This document shows positions 55,945 to 64,000 of a DNA stretch of 64,000 nt, piece after piece. The first letter of the stretch is position 1. Every line of letters starts with the position of its first letter. The notes beneath the pieces are model-generated. The model had not been told where the DNA came from. It saw nothing but the letters and a program-made list of their open reading frames with translations, and ran no database searches. Made by a program: the position numbers and the translations under genes. Source of the DNA: Pectinophora gossypiella (Eukaryota > Arthropoda > Insecta > Lepidoptera > Gelechiidae); assembly GCF_024362695.1 (NCBI RefSeq), contig NC_065422.1, positions 13,019,534-13,083,533 on the forward strand, given 5' to 3'.

Positions 55945-56155
55945 TTTGTTTGACGACCCGATTACTCTAGCAATAGAGGCGGCCAACCAGCTCGCAAGAA
56001 CAAACATTTCAGCCTGACCCCGCCGGCGTGGTCGACGATTTCCCTCATTCGGTACTTATTGCTATCGGCCCATTACCCAGTACACCTTCAACCCTGTTGT
56101 GTTAAATTTTGTACCGAGTAAGAGCTCTCAGCGCTCCCCATTCGGCCACCCAAGT
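55945..56155 (+). mobile_element. LINE family D body, + strand
   Basis: Includes CCGGCGTGGTCGACGATTTC and CGAGTAAGAGCTCTCAGCGC; the poly(A) end is decayed. Confidence 0.55.
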
Positions 56156-56221
56156 AGTCATTGCTACACATTGCGTGATACAATTCAAAGTTTTCCTTTT
56201 ACTGAAACGAAACAGATTCCT

Positions 56222-56395
56222 CATCACTAATTTAAGAGCCACGCTCCTGTCGGTGTAGCATCCTTCCTGCTACTGTTTAGGAAAAAACAGGGCAGTGGAC
56301 TCTTGCCTTTCGCCCCGCAGTACTCTGTTTGATGCGAGTGTGATGGCGCTCAGAGTAGTCTATTTCAAAGCCTATCCTAACCTAACCTAACTAAT
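56222..56395 (-). mobile_element. SINE-like family J
   Basis: Reverse complement of the family body; GAGCCACGCTCCTGTCGGTG on + marks its 3' end. Confidence 0.55.
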
Positions 56396-56814
56396 AAGGA
56401 ACATATCTGTATGTATCTTAGGATGTATGTCTTACTTTGGTCTTAATCAGCCATTAAGGAGTGGGGAGGGGATTGAGGGGGAGGGGACGTATTTTCTATT
56501 TCGCTCGCACTTATTCAGTAATAAGTGTTGAATGTAAACTGTTTATAGAATCGTGTGTGTAGAGGTGGGGTGCGGGGACGCGTTGACAGGCTCGTTTACA
56601 TTTCCTTGCTTGACTAAACCTTGTTATGGTACAGTTAGCATATGCCGACAACTAAGGATACAAGGGAATAATGTGATACCACGCGTGACAACATACATTT
56701 GTATGAAGATTTGACATGCCTATTATAATGGGTGGGTATAGCCACAACTTGCAGCCACATTTGGTTACGGACTTAAGTTTATGTACTCGTAACAGTTTAT
56801 ATACAGTTTTTTCA
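56396..56814. other. No recognisable feature
   Basis: Unique-looking; a purine-rich G patch at 56460-56490. Confidence 0.3.
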
Positions 56815-57355
56815 CGCTGTGACTTATTGTATTTTAGGACACATGGGGTTGAGGGGTTTCACCAGGTACAAAAATTGAAGACAACAGACCTGAGAGTGCC
56901 CAGTTGAGCGCGAAACTCGGCTCAGCGCATCGTTTGAGAGGACAGTATTAAAAAAAAAATCGGACCTAATGCGCCGATATGTCGTCAGAAGACCTGTGGA
57001 ATACCGGTTCCGACGAGCTCAGAGCTGGTGTGCGCGTGGAAAACGCAAAAGAGAGTGGCGCGAAGAGACCTGGCGACACTCGGTTGACCGAGAGTTGAAA
57101 ACTCCCGGCATGTCATGGGAGCAAGCTACAGAAGTTGCAGAAGATCGCGAGGAGTGGAAATCTGTTATTCGAGCCCTAAAACTTCCCCACTATCCCAACA
57201 AAAAAAGAGATAAAAGGATTAGAAGAAGAATTGGGCCGAGAGCGATAAGCGCTGAATGAGGGAAATCGTCGACCACGCCGGCGGGTTTGGTATTGCGGTC
57301 CTGGAAGTTTCGTCGATGCGAGGAGTTTGACCGCCTCTATGGCTAGTCTCTGTAA
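56815..57355 (-). mobile_element. LINE family D interrupted by another LINE fragment
   Basis: Family D (-) is split at about 56967 and resumes at about 57228. The insert reads on + with ETWRHSVDRELKTPGMSWEQ and VAEDREEWKSVIRAL, a reverse-transcriptase C-terminus of yet another LINE type. Confidence 0.6.
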
Positions 57356-57419
57356 GTTAAAATGAAGTTTAAAGAAAAGTATTTATCCCAAACGAATCTA
57401 CCCTTCTGCACACCGTACT

Positions 57420-57560
57420 GTCACCCCCCATATATCCAGGTAATGGGCGCGCTTGTCACCGTATATCCAGCGATAGCATCGCACGCGCAACCCCCTTCCC
57501 CGCGCACCCGCGCATGCGCCCCGCCGACGTCAGCTGCGACGGATGTCACGTAATGATATG
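57420..57560. promoter_or_regulatory. CpG-rich island with NRF1-like and CRE-like sites
   Basis: GC-rich unique stretch with CCGCGCATGCGCCCC and CCGACGTCAGC. Candidate promoter, strand unknown; a GTAAGT-type donor follows at about 57606 on +. Confidence 0.3.
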
Positions 57561-57705
57561 CGCATGGGCTTTTTATATTGAGGAACCGAAGAGTGTAGCT
57601 GGATTGTAAGTTTGTTCTTGTTCTGGTTGGGCATTATGTTGAAAATGTGGATGGATAGGCTTGTTTTGTTACTAGGATAAACAAAGAAAAGTCATAATAC
57701 ATGTA

Positions 57706-57846
57706 CGGTCACGAGAACTAATAAGTATATATTTTAAAACCATGTCACATTAACTTTTTTGACAAACTAAACCGTAAGTCTCACTAAATGTCAAATATGA
57801 TAGTGCGACAGGGTTCTAAAGTGGATACCTGATATTGCTCATCTGT
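57706..57846 (-). mobile_element. mariner-like MITE
   Basis: Starts CGGTCACGAG after TA; the far end is slightly decayed (GCTCATCTGTG). Same family as 15051-15192. Confidence 0.6.
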
Positions 57847-57903
57847 GAATCCGTAATAGCCGTGTTCGGAGACGAGTGACTTACATTATAAAGCACATAA
57901 TAA

Positions 57904-58049
57904 CGGGTTCTTACCGCGTTTAAATGGGGATATGAGACTCCCGATATTTCGACACTGTTGCAAGTGCCATGATCACGGGATGACGCGGTAAGAACCCGTT
58001 ATTATGTGCTTTAATTATGATAATAACCGCGTAAACTTAAAACAATGTA
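57904..58049 (-). mobile_element. Penelope-like short element (family G) with hammerhead-like motif
   Basis: Exact 13-bp duplication TTACATTATAAAG (57891-57903 and 58050-58062). Opposed arms ACGGGTTCTTACCGCGTTTA surround a central part (57950-57989) which on the - strand shows a GCACT/AGTGT stem, a GAAA and a CCCG/CGGG pair. Confidence 0.55.
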
Positions 58050-58130
58050 TTACATTATAAAGAAAGAAACAAAATATTTATTCATCAAAAAATACATAAT
58101 TATATACGTATATACGTCACGAGAAGCCTC

Positions 58131-58211
58131 TGGATGCGGGCAGCGCAGGACCGATCGTCGTGGAGATCCTTGGGGGAGGCCTATGCCCAGCAGTGGGCGT
58201 CGTACGGCTGA
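58131..58211 (+). pseudogene. RTE LINE reverse-transcriptase C-terminus
   Basis: Reads WMRAAQDRSSWRSLGEAYAQ then QWASYG and stop, the classic end of RTE ORF2, followed by an ATGACGATGATGAC tail. Its DNA (GCCCAGCAGTGGGCG) matches SINE tails in this window. Confidence 0.8.
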
Positions 58212-58335
58212 TGACGATGATGACATATATACGTAGTTAAATTGTACTTAGTAATTAACAATAGAATTATAAATAATGCCGAAACGGCTGCAGGTCAGCA
58301 AATGCCATACACAGCCTAGCTGTTACTAGATTATT

Positions 58336-58605
58336 TTGCGAGAAGATTTGTTAATGATTTACTGTTTTGTTTTTTTTTCCATTATTATTTTAATTTTTTC
58401 GTGTGATAGTTTACCTTTTAATTTTGAAATTGTATTTTTTTTTAGTGTTTTTCATGTTCATAGTCTTATTTTTCTTTTTGTTTCTTTTTTCATTCATTGT
58501 TTACTTTGTGTTATATTAGTTTTTATATTGTTTTTTTTTCTCGTCATACAGCGCATTGGATTACACTGTAATGTTGTATGTACCTTTATAAATAAAATAA
58601 ATAAA
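58336..58605 (+). mobile_element. LINE family W 3' end
   Basis: T-rich 3' UTR with CTCGTCATACAGCGCATTGG and an (ATAAA)n end at 58590-58612. Confidence 0.55.
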
Positions 58606-58719
58606 TAAAAAAAAAGTGGCGCTGATTATAATGTCACGGGTTCGACTTCCAGTTCTATACCACTTATGAGTTTGAATTAGCAACGTTTGGATCATAGTTA
58701 TTTGAAATCACGGTTTCCA

Positions 58720-58860
58720 GGATTTGTGCCCGGTTAATAGCAATAGGCTCGCCATATATGACATGGAACTTAAACATAGCTGGCTAGGAGTGGGTATTTT
58801 ATATATACTATACACCTCTGCTTATCCCTTCGGAGACACAAGCGTGATGATAGTTATTAC
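58720..58860 (+). repeat. Interspersed repeat K, near complete
   Basis: From GTGCCCGGTTAATAGCAATA to CCCTTCGGAGACACAAGCGT. Confidence 0.55.
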
Positions 58861-59302
58861 TTGTTTTTGGGAAATAAACTATGTTCAATATTCAATATTC
58901 TTTATTTGCATACTATGATGGTGTACAAGTTGGTCAGTTACATTTGAGTCTCACATCACAGACCCTTTGGGCACAACAAAAGAAAAAACAAGAGAGAAGG
59001 AGGCTTTTAAATGTTTAAATCCGAATCATTAAAATATTCATTAATACTATAGTAGCATTTATTTATCAGGATTTCTTCTCAGGTTCAGGATGTTTCGAAC
59101 TGTCATCATCAAAGTGAGTTTTTTTCTTTCTCTTATAAAAAATGTTCCTAATTCTGTATGCAGATGGTAAAAGGCGCGTAACGCCGCGCGACAGAAATAG
59201 TCGCACACGATGACACGGGATTTATTAACCATTCCACATGAATAACTGCGAAACGGGGAACTTTAATATGGTACCATGCGTTCTCGAATTCAACTCGAAG
59301 TA

Positions 59303-59444
59303 TGGTCACGAGTACTAATATGTCTATACTTTGAAACCATGTCACATTAACTTTATTGACAAATTAAACCGTAAGTCTTGTTAAATGTCAAATATGATAG
59401 AGCGACAGGGTTCTAAAGTGGGTACATGATATTGCTCATGACTG
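59303..59444 (-). mobile_element. mariner-like MITE, 142 bp
   Basis: Flanked by TA on both sides. Ends TGGTCACGAG and CTCATGACTG. Same length as 15051-15192. Confidence 0.7.
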
Positions 59445-59584
59445 TACCTACGTGATGAAAACGTGAGATTGCAGAATTGTTTATATTGCAGTTTCATAAG
59501 TATATCTTTTTTTAACCATAACAAGTAACATGTGAATACAGGATAAGAAAGAGTGACAATGATACTAATTCCACTACTTACCAT

Positions 59585-59735
59585 ATAATTTTATTTTAAG
59601 TTATATGTATATGTCATTTTCTTATCCTCTGAAGAGGATCGGGTCGGATCGGTTATCGACAGGCATAAAATCCCCGTCTTGTAATTAACCTAAAATAAAA
59701 TAAGGAGGTGTCTGCAGGAACCAGAGTCAATATTT
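59585..59735. repeat. Foldback-arm fragment pair
   Basis: ATTTTATTTTAAGTTATAT and inverse CCTAAAATAAAATAAGGAGG, related to the 21069-21533 foldback. Confidence 0.45.
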
Positions 59736-59947
59736 TTATTTTAAGAAGTTTATTTTATTACATATTTTTTTATTTATTTACTCTTTTAATTTGTCGTCTC
59801 GTCGCGATTTTTGTAAACTTTAGATTTGCTTTTGCCTAAAATCTTATTTGTTTGTGAGCCGCTCGCTTACCAAATACACTTGCAATTTATTTTTTATGAT
59901 AATACTGAAGTGTCAAGTGTTGAATTTCATTCCAAATACATTACCTA

Positions 59948-60335
59948 CATATAACATAAGCTCACGAGTATATCTCAATTGGGGTAGTCAGAGGTACATC
60001 CATCGCCTCACCGAGCTTTATACCAACGTGATAAGTGGCGAGCCGTATCGCCGTCTATAAACATTAAGTATCATAATAGGCTAGTTTCCAACTAGTTAAT
60101 TCAGTCACTTTTTACTAAACGTCAAAACACTAAATTACTATAGAATTTGTATAAAAAGGCACACTGTGACGTTATAGAAAAACGTGATAAAATGTCTGAC
60201 TTATTATTATGTTTTTCTCGATTAAAAATCATAAACAAGTTAAATAGAAAAAAGAAAATGCTTTTTGTTAGTCTGAATTTATTTAGTAATCAGAATTTCA
60301 TAATTTATCTTAAACCTAGTTAACACGACCCAATT
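59948..60335 (-). repeat. Repeat I followed by MITE family E
   Basis: 59948-60050 is repeat I. 60075-60335 is family E on the - strand, full length. Confidence 0.55.
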
Positions 60336-60904
60336 TTGAACTAGTTACAAGTGAGAACCGGTGGTAACGCGTCCAGTAATAGAGGCACCGGCCACGGAGC
60401 GTGATGTATGGATATTTAATTAGGACTTCCTTCACTGGAACTAAATGTGAGCGTTTAATTATTTTTTGGTCTTCACAATCCTCACCGCTCCACGCTGAAA
60501 TCTTCATCTTTCATGTTGTGACCGGAATTAGCGTCGCTTGATTTATCCGCTTAAACGACAAAGGGTGTTTTAGTGGTTATTTCCAATCCCGCTTTTGAAT
60601 ATAAATGTTATATACTATATAAACATGTCTCCATGAAGTTCTGGTTGTAAATTTTGATAATTTAATACGCTTTGTCTTATGCTTGTTCTCAGTTTATGAA
60701 GTGAAGTGTTAAATAAAGAACTACCTTTGTGAAGTAGACTTTACGACCTGAAGTTACGGAATGATTGAAGGTAGTCTTTTGATCTGTTTAGATAACTATC
60801 TGTTTCCATCATGTGTGTCCTATTTATATGAAATAATAAGTGTTTTTTTTCTTATTTTCTATTTTCATGTAGGTTTATTTGTAACTCGTGTAGTACTTAT
60901 TATC
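60336..60904. other. No recognisable feature
   Basis: AT-rich spacer. Confidence 0.3.
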
Positions 60905-61035
60905 ATCATCATCATTAACTTAAGAGTCACGCTCTTGTGTAGCCTTATCTATCAAGGCCCAATTCTTTGCCTTCTTTAGAAGACACGACGTTCGCCTTCT
61001 CGTAATTTGATCAATCTAAGCTCTTCTTGGTTAGT
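60905..61035 (-). mobile_element. Decayed LINE C-terminal fragment
   Basis: Resembles 39855-39980 (GAAGACACGACGTTCGCCTT) with several frame breaks. Confidence 0.45.
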
Positions 61036-61074
61036 CGGTTATTAGTACTTATATATGCAGTAAATATATTCAAA

Positions 61075-61290
61075 AACAAACATATCTTTATTTAATAAAT
61101 AACAATTAACATAGTTACACTTTGAATCGTCATTTTTACATAACGAACGTCTCATCCGCCTAAAACTACTGCATATACAGTAGTACAGTATACAGTCGTA
61201 TAGTGTATAGGACATTATACAGTAGTACAGTATAGAGTAGCACATTGTACAGTAGTGCAGTATACAGTAGTACAGTATACAGTTGACCTT
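61075..61290. repeat. LINE X 3' end (inverted) and a short minisatellite
   Basis: 61075-61165 is family X (-). 61170-61283 consists of variant ACAGTAGTACAGTAT units of about 15 bp. Confidence 0.6.
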
Positions 61291-61436
61291 AAGACTTTAT
61301 AGTTTTTTTTCTGATGAGATCGGTCATTGATCTCACAACCCATACGACTGATGTAATAATGTCTGATTACATGCTCTGTGTCTATTATAACAATGTTACA
61401 ATGTAATGCAGGTTTTATTAACTTTCATATTTAAAC

Positions 61437-61550
61437 CATCTGGCCCGTTGGTCTAACAGAAAGCTCGGTGAGGTGTGGGTACTTAGTTCAGATGGGTATA
61501 CCTCTGACTACCCTAATTGGGATATAGTCGTGAGCTTATATTATGTGTTG
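61437..61550 (+). repeat. Interspersed repeat I
   Basis: GTTGGTCTAACAGAAAGCTC through ATTGGGATATAGTCGTGAGC. Confidence 0.6.
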
Positions 61551-61664
61551 TTACGTTGTCATATTTAAACACAATACACTTTTAAAAAGTAAGTTTTCTT
61601 TTATTAATATTGCAAGATTTTTTGATGTATTTTCAGTATGTCCCCCTATCCTAATTAGAGTTAG

Positions 61665-61800
61665 GAATATCTTTATCCGTGTGCGCCGGCGCCGGTAACT
61701 CGACGCACATGTGTCCCGCGCCACGCGGCGCGCGCGTCGGTAATCGATCGCGACATTCGCCTATTAGTGAGCTTATTCTAGACCGCGGGTGGAATCTTGT
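61665..61800. promoter_or_regulatory. CpG-rich island
   Basis: Dense CpG (GCGCCGGCGCCGG, GCCACGCGGCGCGCGCG) in otherwise AT-rich DNA, repeat-free. Promoter or exon are both possible; no homology recognised. Confidence 0.3.
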
Positions 61801-61854
61801 TTGGTTTGTTTAATAAACATTTATAGTTTTATAATGGTTTTGCGGTTCGTCTTA

Positions 61855-62035
61855 TCTTTTTTCTTCTACCGTGTGGGCTATGAGGATACCAGCCTCATCA
61901 ACCCTGGTGTCAGGTTATTATTGAGCTGGCAAAGGCCCCTGACATGTCTCATGTAACGACTACTTTACACCAGGAAGTAGTAACCGGGTGAGGTTGGTAC
62001 TCCACCTCACAACCCATACGATAGAAGAAGAAGAT
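61855..62035. mobile_element. Two SINE B tails fused tail-out
   Basis: 61858-61988 is SINE B (-), 61989-62035 is SINE B (+); both end in TTCTTC/GAAGAA runs at the outer edges. Confidence 0.6.
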
Positions 62036-62075
62036 AAAGATAGAGATAGCTTTTTTGGAAGAAGCTACCGCTTTC

Positions 62076-62376
62076 ATCATCATCAGCCCATTAGCGTCCC
62101 CACTGCTGGGGCACGGGCCTTCCCTATTCCCGGATGGATAGGGAGATCGGGCCTTAAACCATCACGCGGGCCCAGTGCGGATTGGTGGTTATTAACGACT
62201 GCTAATGCAGCCGGGACCAACGGCTTAACGTGCCTTCCGATGCACGGAGGAGCTCTAGATGAAATTTTTTTTTGTGGTCACCCATCCTATGACCGGCCTT
62301 TGCGAAAGTTGCTTAACTTCAACAATCGCAGACCGAGCGCGTTTACCGCTGCGCCACCGAGCTCCTCACCGCTGTC
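62076..62376 (-). mobile_element. 5S-rRNA-like headed SINE, full length
   Basis: Exact 9-bp duplication ACCGCTTTC (62067-62075 and 62377-62385). On the - strand: head with GTTAAGCAACTTTCG and GGATGGGTGACC, phrases of the 3' half of 5S rRNA, preceded by GAGCTCGGTGGCGCAGCGG. Then the core CCGTGCATCGGAAGGCACGT, and a tail with CCCAGCAGTGGGG and (GAT)n. Confidence 0.82.
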
Positions 62377-62444
62377 ACCGCTTTCGTAATCTTATTATTC
62401 TGCCTAAATTGAAACTAACATAATCTTTAATAATCTAATGTAGC

Positions 62445-62630
62445 CTAGAAGATCCCACTACTGGGCAAAGGCATCCCTTCCTCTTTATATTTTTAGTCCC
62501 TCCAGCAAGAGTCCAAGTCGTCGCACCATCTCTCTCGAGGTCTACCACGACACCTGTACCCGTCATGAGGCAACCAGTGCGTAACGATCCGTGCCTACCG
62601 CTCAGGGTGCATGCGACAAACATATCCGGC
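62445..62630 (-). pseudogene. RTE-like reverse-transcriptase fragment with stops
   Basis: The - strand frame reads AGYVCRMHPER, stop, ARIVTHWLPHDGYRCRGRPR, then DDLDSCWRD, stop, and EEGMPLPSSGIF. Two in-frame stops; the motif order matches the C-terminal region of RTE-like LINEs. Confidence 0.72.
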
Positions 62631-62959
62631 CAATTCCATTTAAATCTAGCGGCTTTGTGTCCCACATCACCGATTCCCGTTTTTGAACATAGTAATCCCT
62701 CATAAGTTAAGTAAAATTATGAACATACCAAAATATCTTGAATTCTATTCCTACTTACTAATTACAACTGCCATTGATCACTGGCTTTAACTGGATCAGT
62801 CGTGCGCAGAGGCATTCACCTTGAATGTTTATTACTTGGATATTGTAAGATGCATTCTTGTTCTTTTGTTTCTCATATATGACACTTGTAGAGGATGTCA
62901 AATATCCGTATAGAGGTACATTTACTCCGGTCAAGTAAATCAACAATAAGTCAGAATCT

Positions 62960-63170
62960 ACAAATAGTAGCCGGGACCGACTGATAAACGTGCCTTCAAT
63001 CATCTTATTTTTTGGGTAATCAGGTGATTTCAGCCTGCAATGTCCTGTAGAACCCAGGCACATTGTAACAAAGTGAGTTTTTGTTAGACGTGTCCCAGCC
63101 AGAAATCGAACCCAAGACCTCCGGGTCATGAGCCCATCGCTCAATCGTAGAACCACGGAGGCGGTTTAGT
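62960..63170 (-). mobile_element. SINE B head and core, tail missing
   Basis: tRNA-like head near 63165-63085 on the - strand (B box GGTTCGATTTC) and part of the core. Confidence 0.6.
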
Positions 63171-63677
63171 ATCCAGTTTGCAAATATTTTGTTTAGTTTT
63201 TGCAAATATACAGGTAGAATTTGCGGAAGTTGGAACAATGTATTAGGTACTCCGACTTTATGAAATCGTTTCACGAACCCTAAGGATGTACAAAATTGGC
63301 CCTGGACAGATTTTCGGATCATTTCTTAAAATTACTAGTAAGTAAGTATATCTCGATTCCGGGACAATTCCAACATCTCGGCCATCTGTCAAGCAGTCTG
63401 ATCCGCAGTAATCCCCGCTGACAGCGCTCGTATTTCCTATGCGCACGAGTTGATCCCTTGATCCCAAGCAAATCTTACCGCGAACGTGTTTGGTTTTTCA
63501 ATGATCATTAGCTAATTGATTTATAGGCATAGTATGTTACGGTTATAAACTTTTTTTCTTTGGTCTTGTAAAGTATTACTCGTAAACTAGAGTTAAGACT
63601 TTTAAAGACATTGTAGATATATTTTTTGTTGAATGAGGACTCCTTCAACGAGTGCCTTCATGCCAGTACGCAGAGAA
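63171..63677. other. No recognisable feature
   Basis: Mixed-composition spacer. Confidence 0.3.
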
Positions 63678-63862
63678 CTGGGGGGTTAAAATGGCCACAT
63701 CGAAGCAATTCATCTAAGTAAGCAATATTGCTATTTGACATTTGTTTGCATTGCGCACTTACTTTTATATGCGCAAATGTCAAATTGCAATTAAAAAGTT
63801 ATTATATATAAAAGTTGCTTTCTTAGATGAATTGCTTCGATCTGGCCATTTTAACCCCCCTG
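63678..63862. repeat. Palindromic MITE FB1 with insertion in one arm
   Basis: Full copy with CTGGGGGG...CCCCCCTG ends. A 23-base AT-rich insertion at about 63792-63814 interrupts the right arm. Confidence 0.75.
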
Positions 63863-64000
63863 GCCACCAATGCGAGTCAAGTTGTCCAGTTGAGTGCGTG
63901 CGCAGTAACAAGAAGCACTCAACACCGAAACACTAGTTTTAACTTAATTTTCCAGGACCAAGACTACCTCTATCCCTTTCTTGCAGTTATCGTAAGTAAA

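Noticed and set aside
61665..61800. Coding exon in the CpG island
   Set aside because: Frames on both strands gave no recognisable domain or convincing splice pair, so only an island is reported.
62270..62372. 5S rRNA gene
   Set aside because: Only part of a 5S-like sequence, fused to a SINE core and tail inside a 9-bp TSD. Not a full gene.

Overview
The window looks like one piece of an insect genome, most likely a moth or butterfly. The evidence is AT-rich spacer DNA, two intron-bearing genes of animal type, and a very dense load of short mobile elements. Several of those elements (tRNA-headed SINEs, RTE-type LINE tails, palindromic MITEs) are of kinds I associate with Lepidoptera. The species cannot be read from the sequence alone. 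No bacterial or viral gene was recognised.

Genes. Two real genes are visible. On the + strand a four-coding-exon sugar-transporter gene (major facilitator superfamily, facilitated trehalose transporter Tret1-like) joins at 22570-22626, 37562-37691, 41461-41646 and 42209-43362. All splice phases agree and the product is 508 residues. A TATA-containing promoter and an ATG-free 5' exon near 16.4-16.7 kb are proposed as its start, by inference. On the - strand two short exons (45907-46024, then 44866-44968) encode 73 residues of neurobeachin (Drosophila rugose), from the PH-like domain just before the BEACH domain. The remaining neurobeachin exons were not found here, so the transporter appears to lie antisense inside a very long neurobeachin intron.

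Layout. 1-16 kb is gene-free and built of nested repeats: SINEs, 5'-truncated LINEs, a 1.2-kb foldback, and a train of perfect hairpins at 12.0-12.6 kb. 16-22 kb holds the proposed promoter and more repeats. 22.5-43.4 kb is the transporter, with introns full of transposon debris. 44.8-46.1 kb holds the neurobeachin exons. 46-64 kb is again repeats, with three CpG-rich unique islands (54.9, 57.5, 61.7 kb) that may be promoters or exons.

Mobile elements. Many insertions can be proved from exact target-site duplications (TSDs) of 8-15 bp. SINEs are modular: tRNA-like or 5S-rRNA-like heads, one shared core, and different tails, two of which resemble LINE 3' ends. At least six kinds of LINE reverse-transcriptase C-terminus remain as dead fragments. 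DNA-transposon remnants include hAT-, Harbinger-, piggyBac- and mariner-like MITEs with the expected TSDs (8 bp, TAA, TTAA, TA). A Penelope-like short element carries a hammerhead-like motif. I found no CRISPR array, operon or defence island. The most unusual items are the hairpin train, the SINE insertion carrying transduced flanking DNA, and the modular SINE set.
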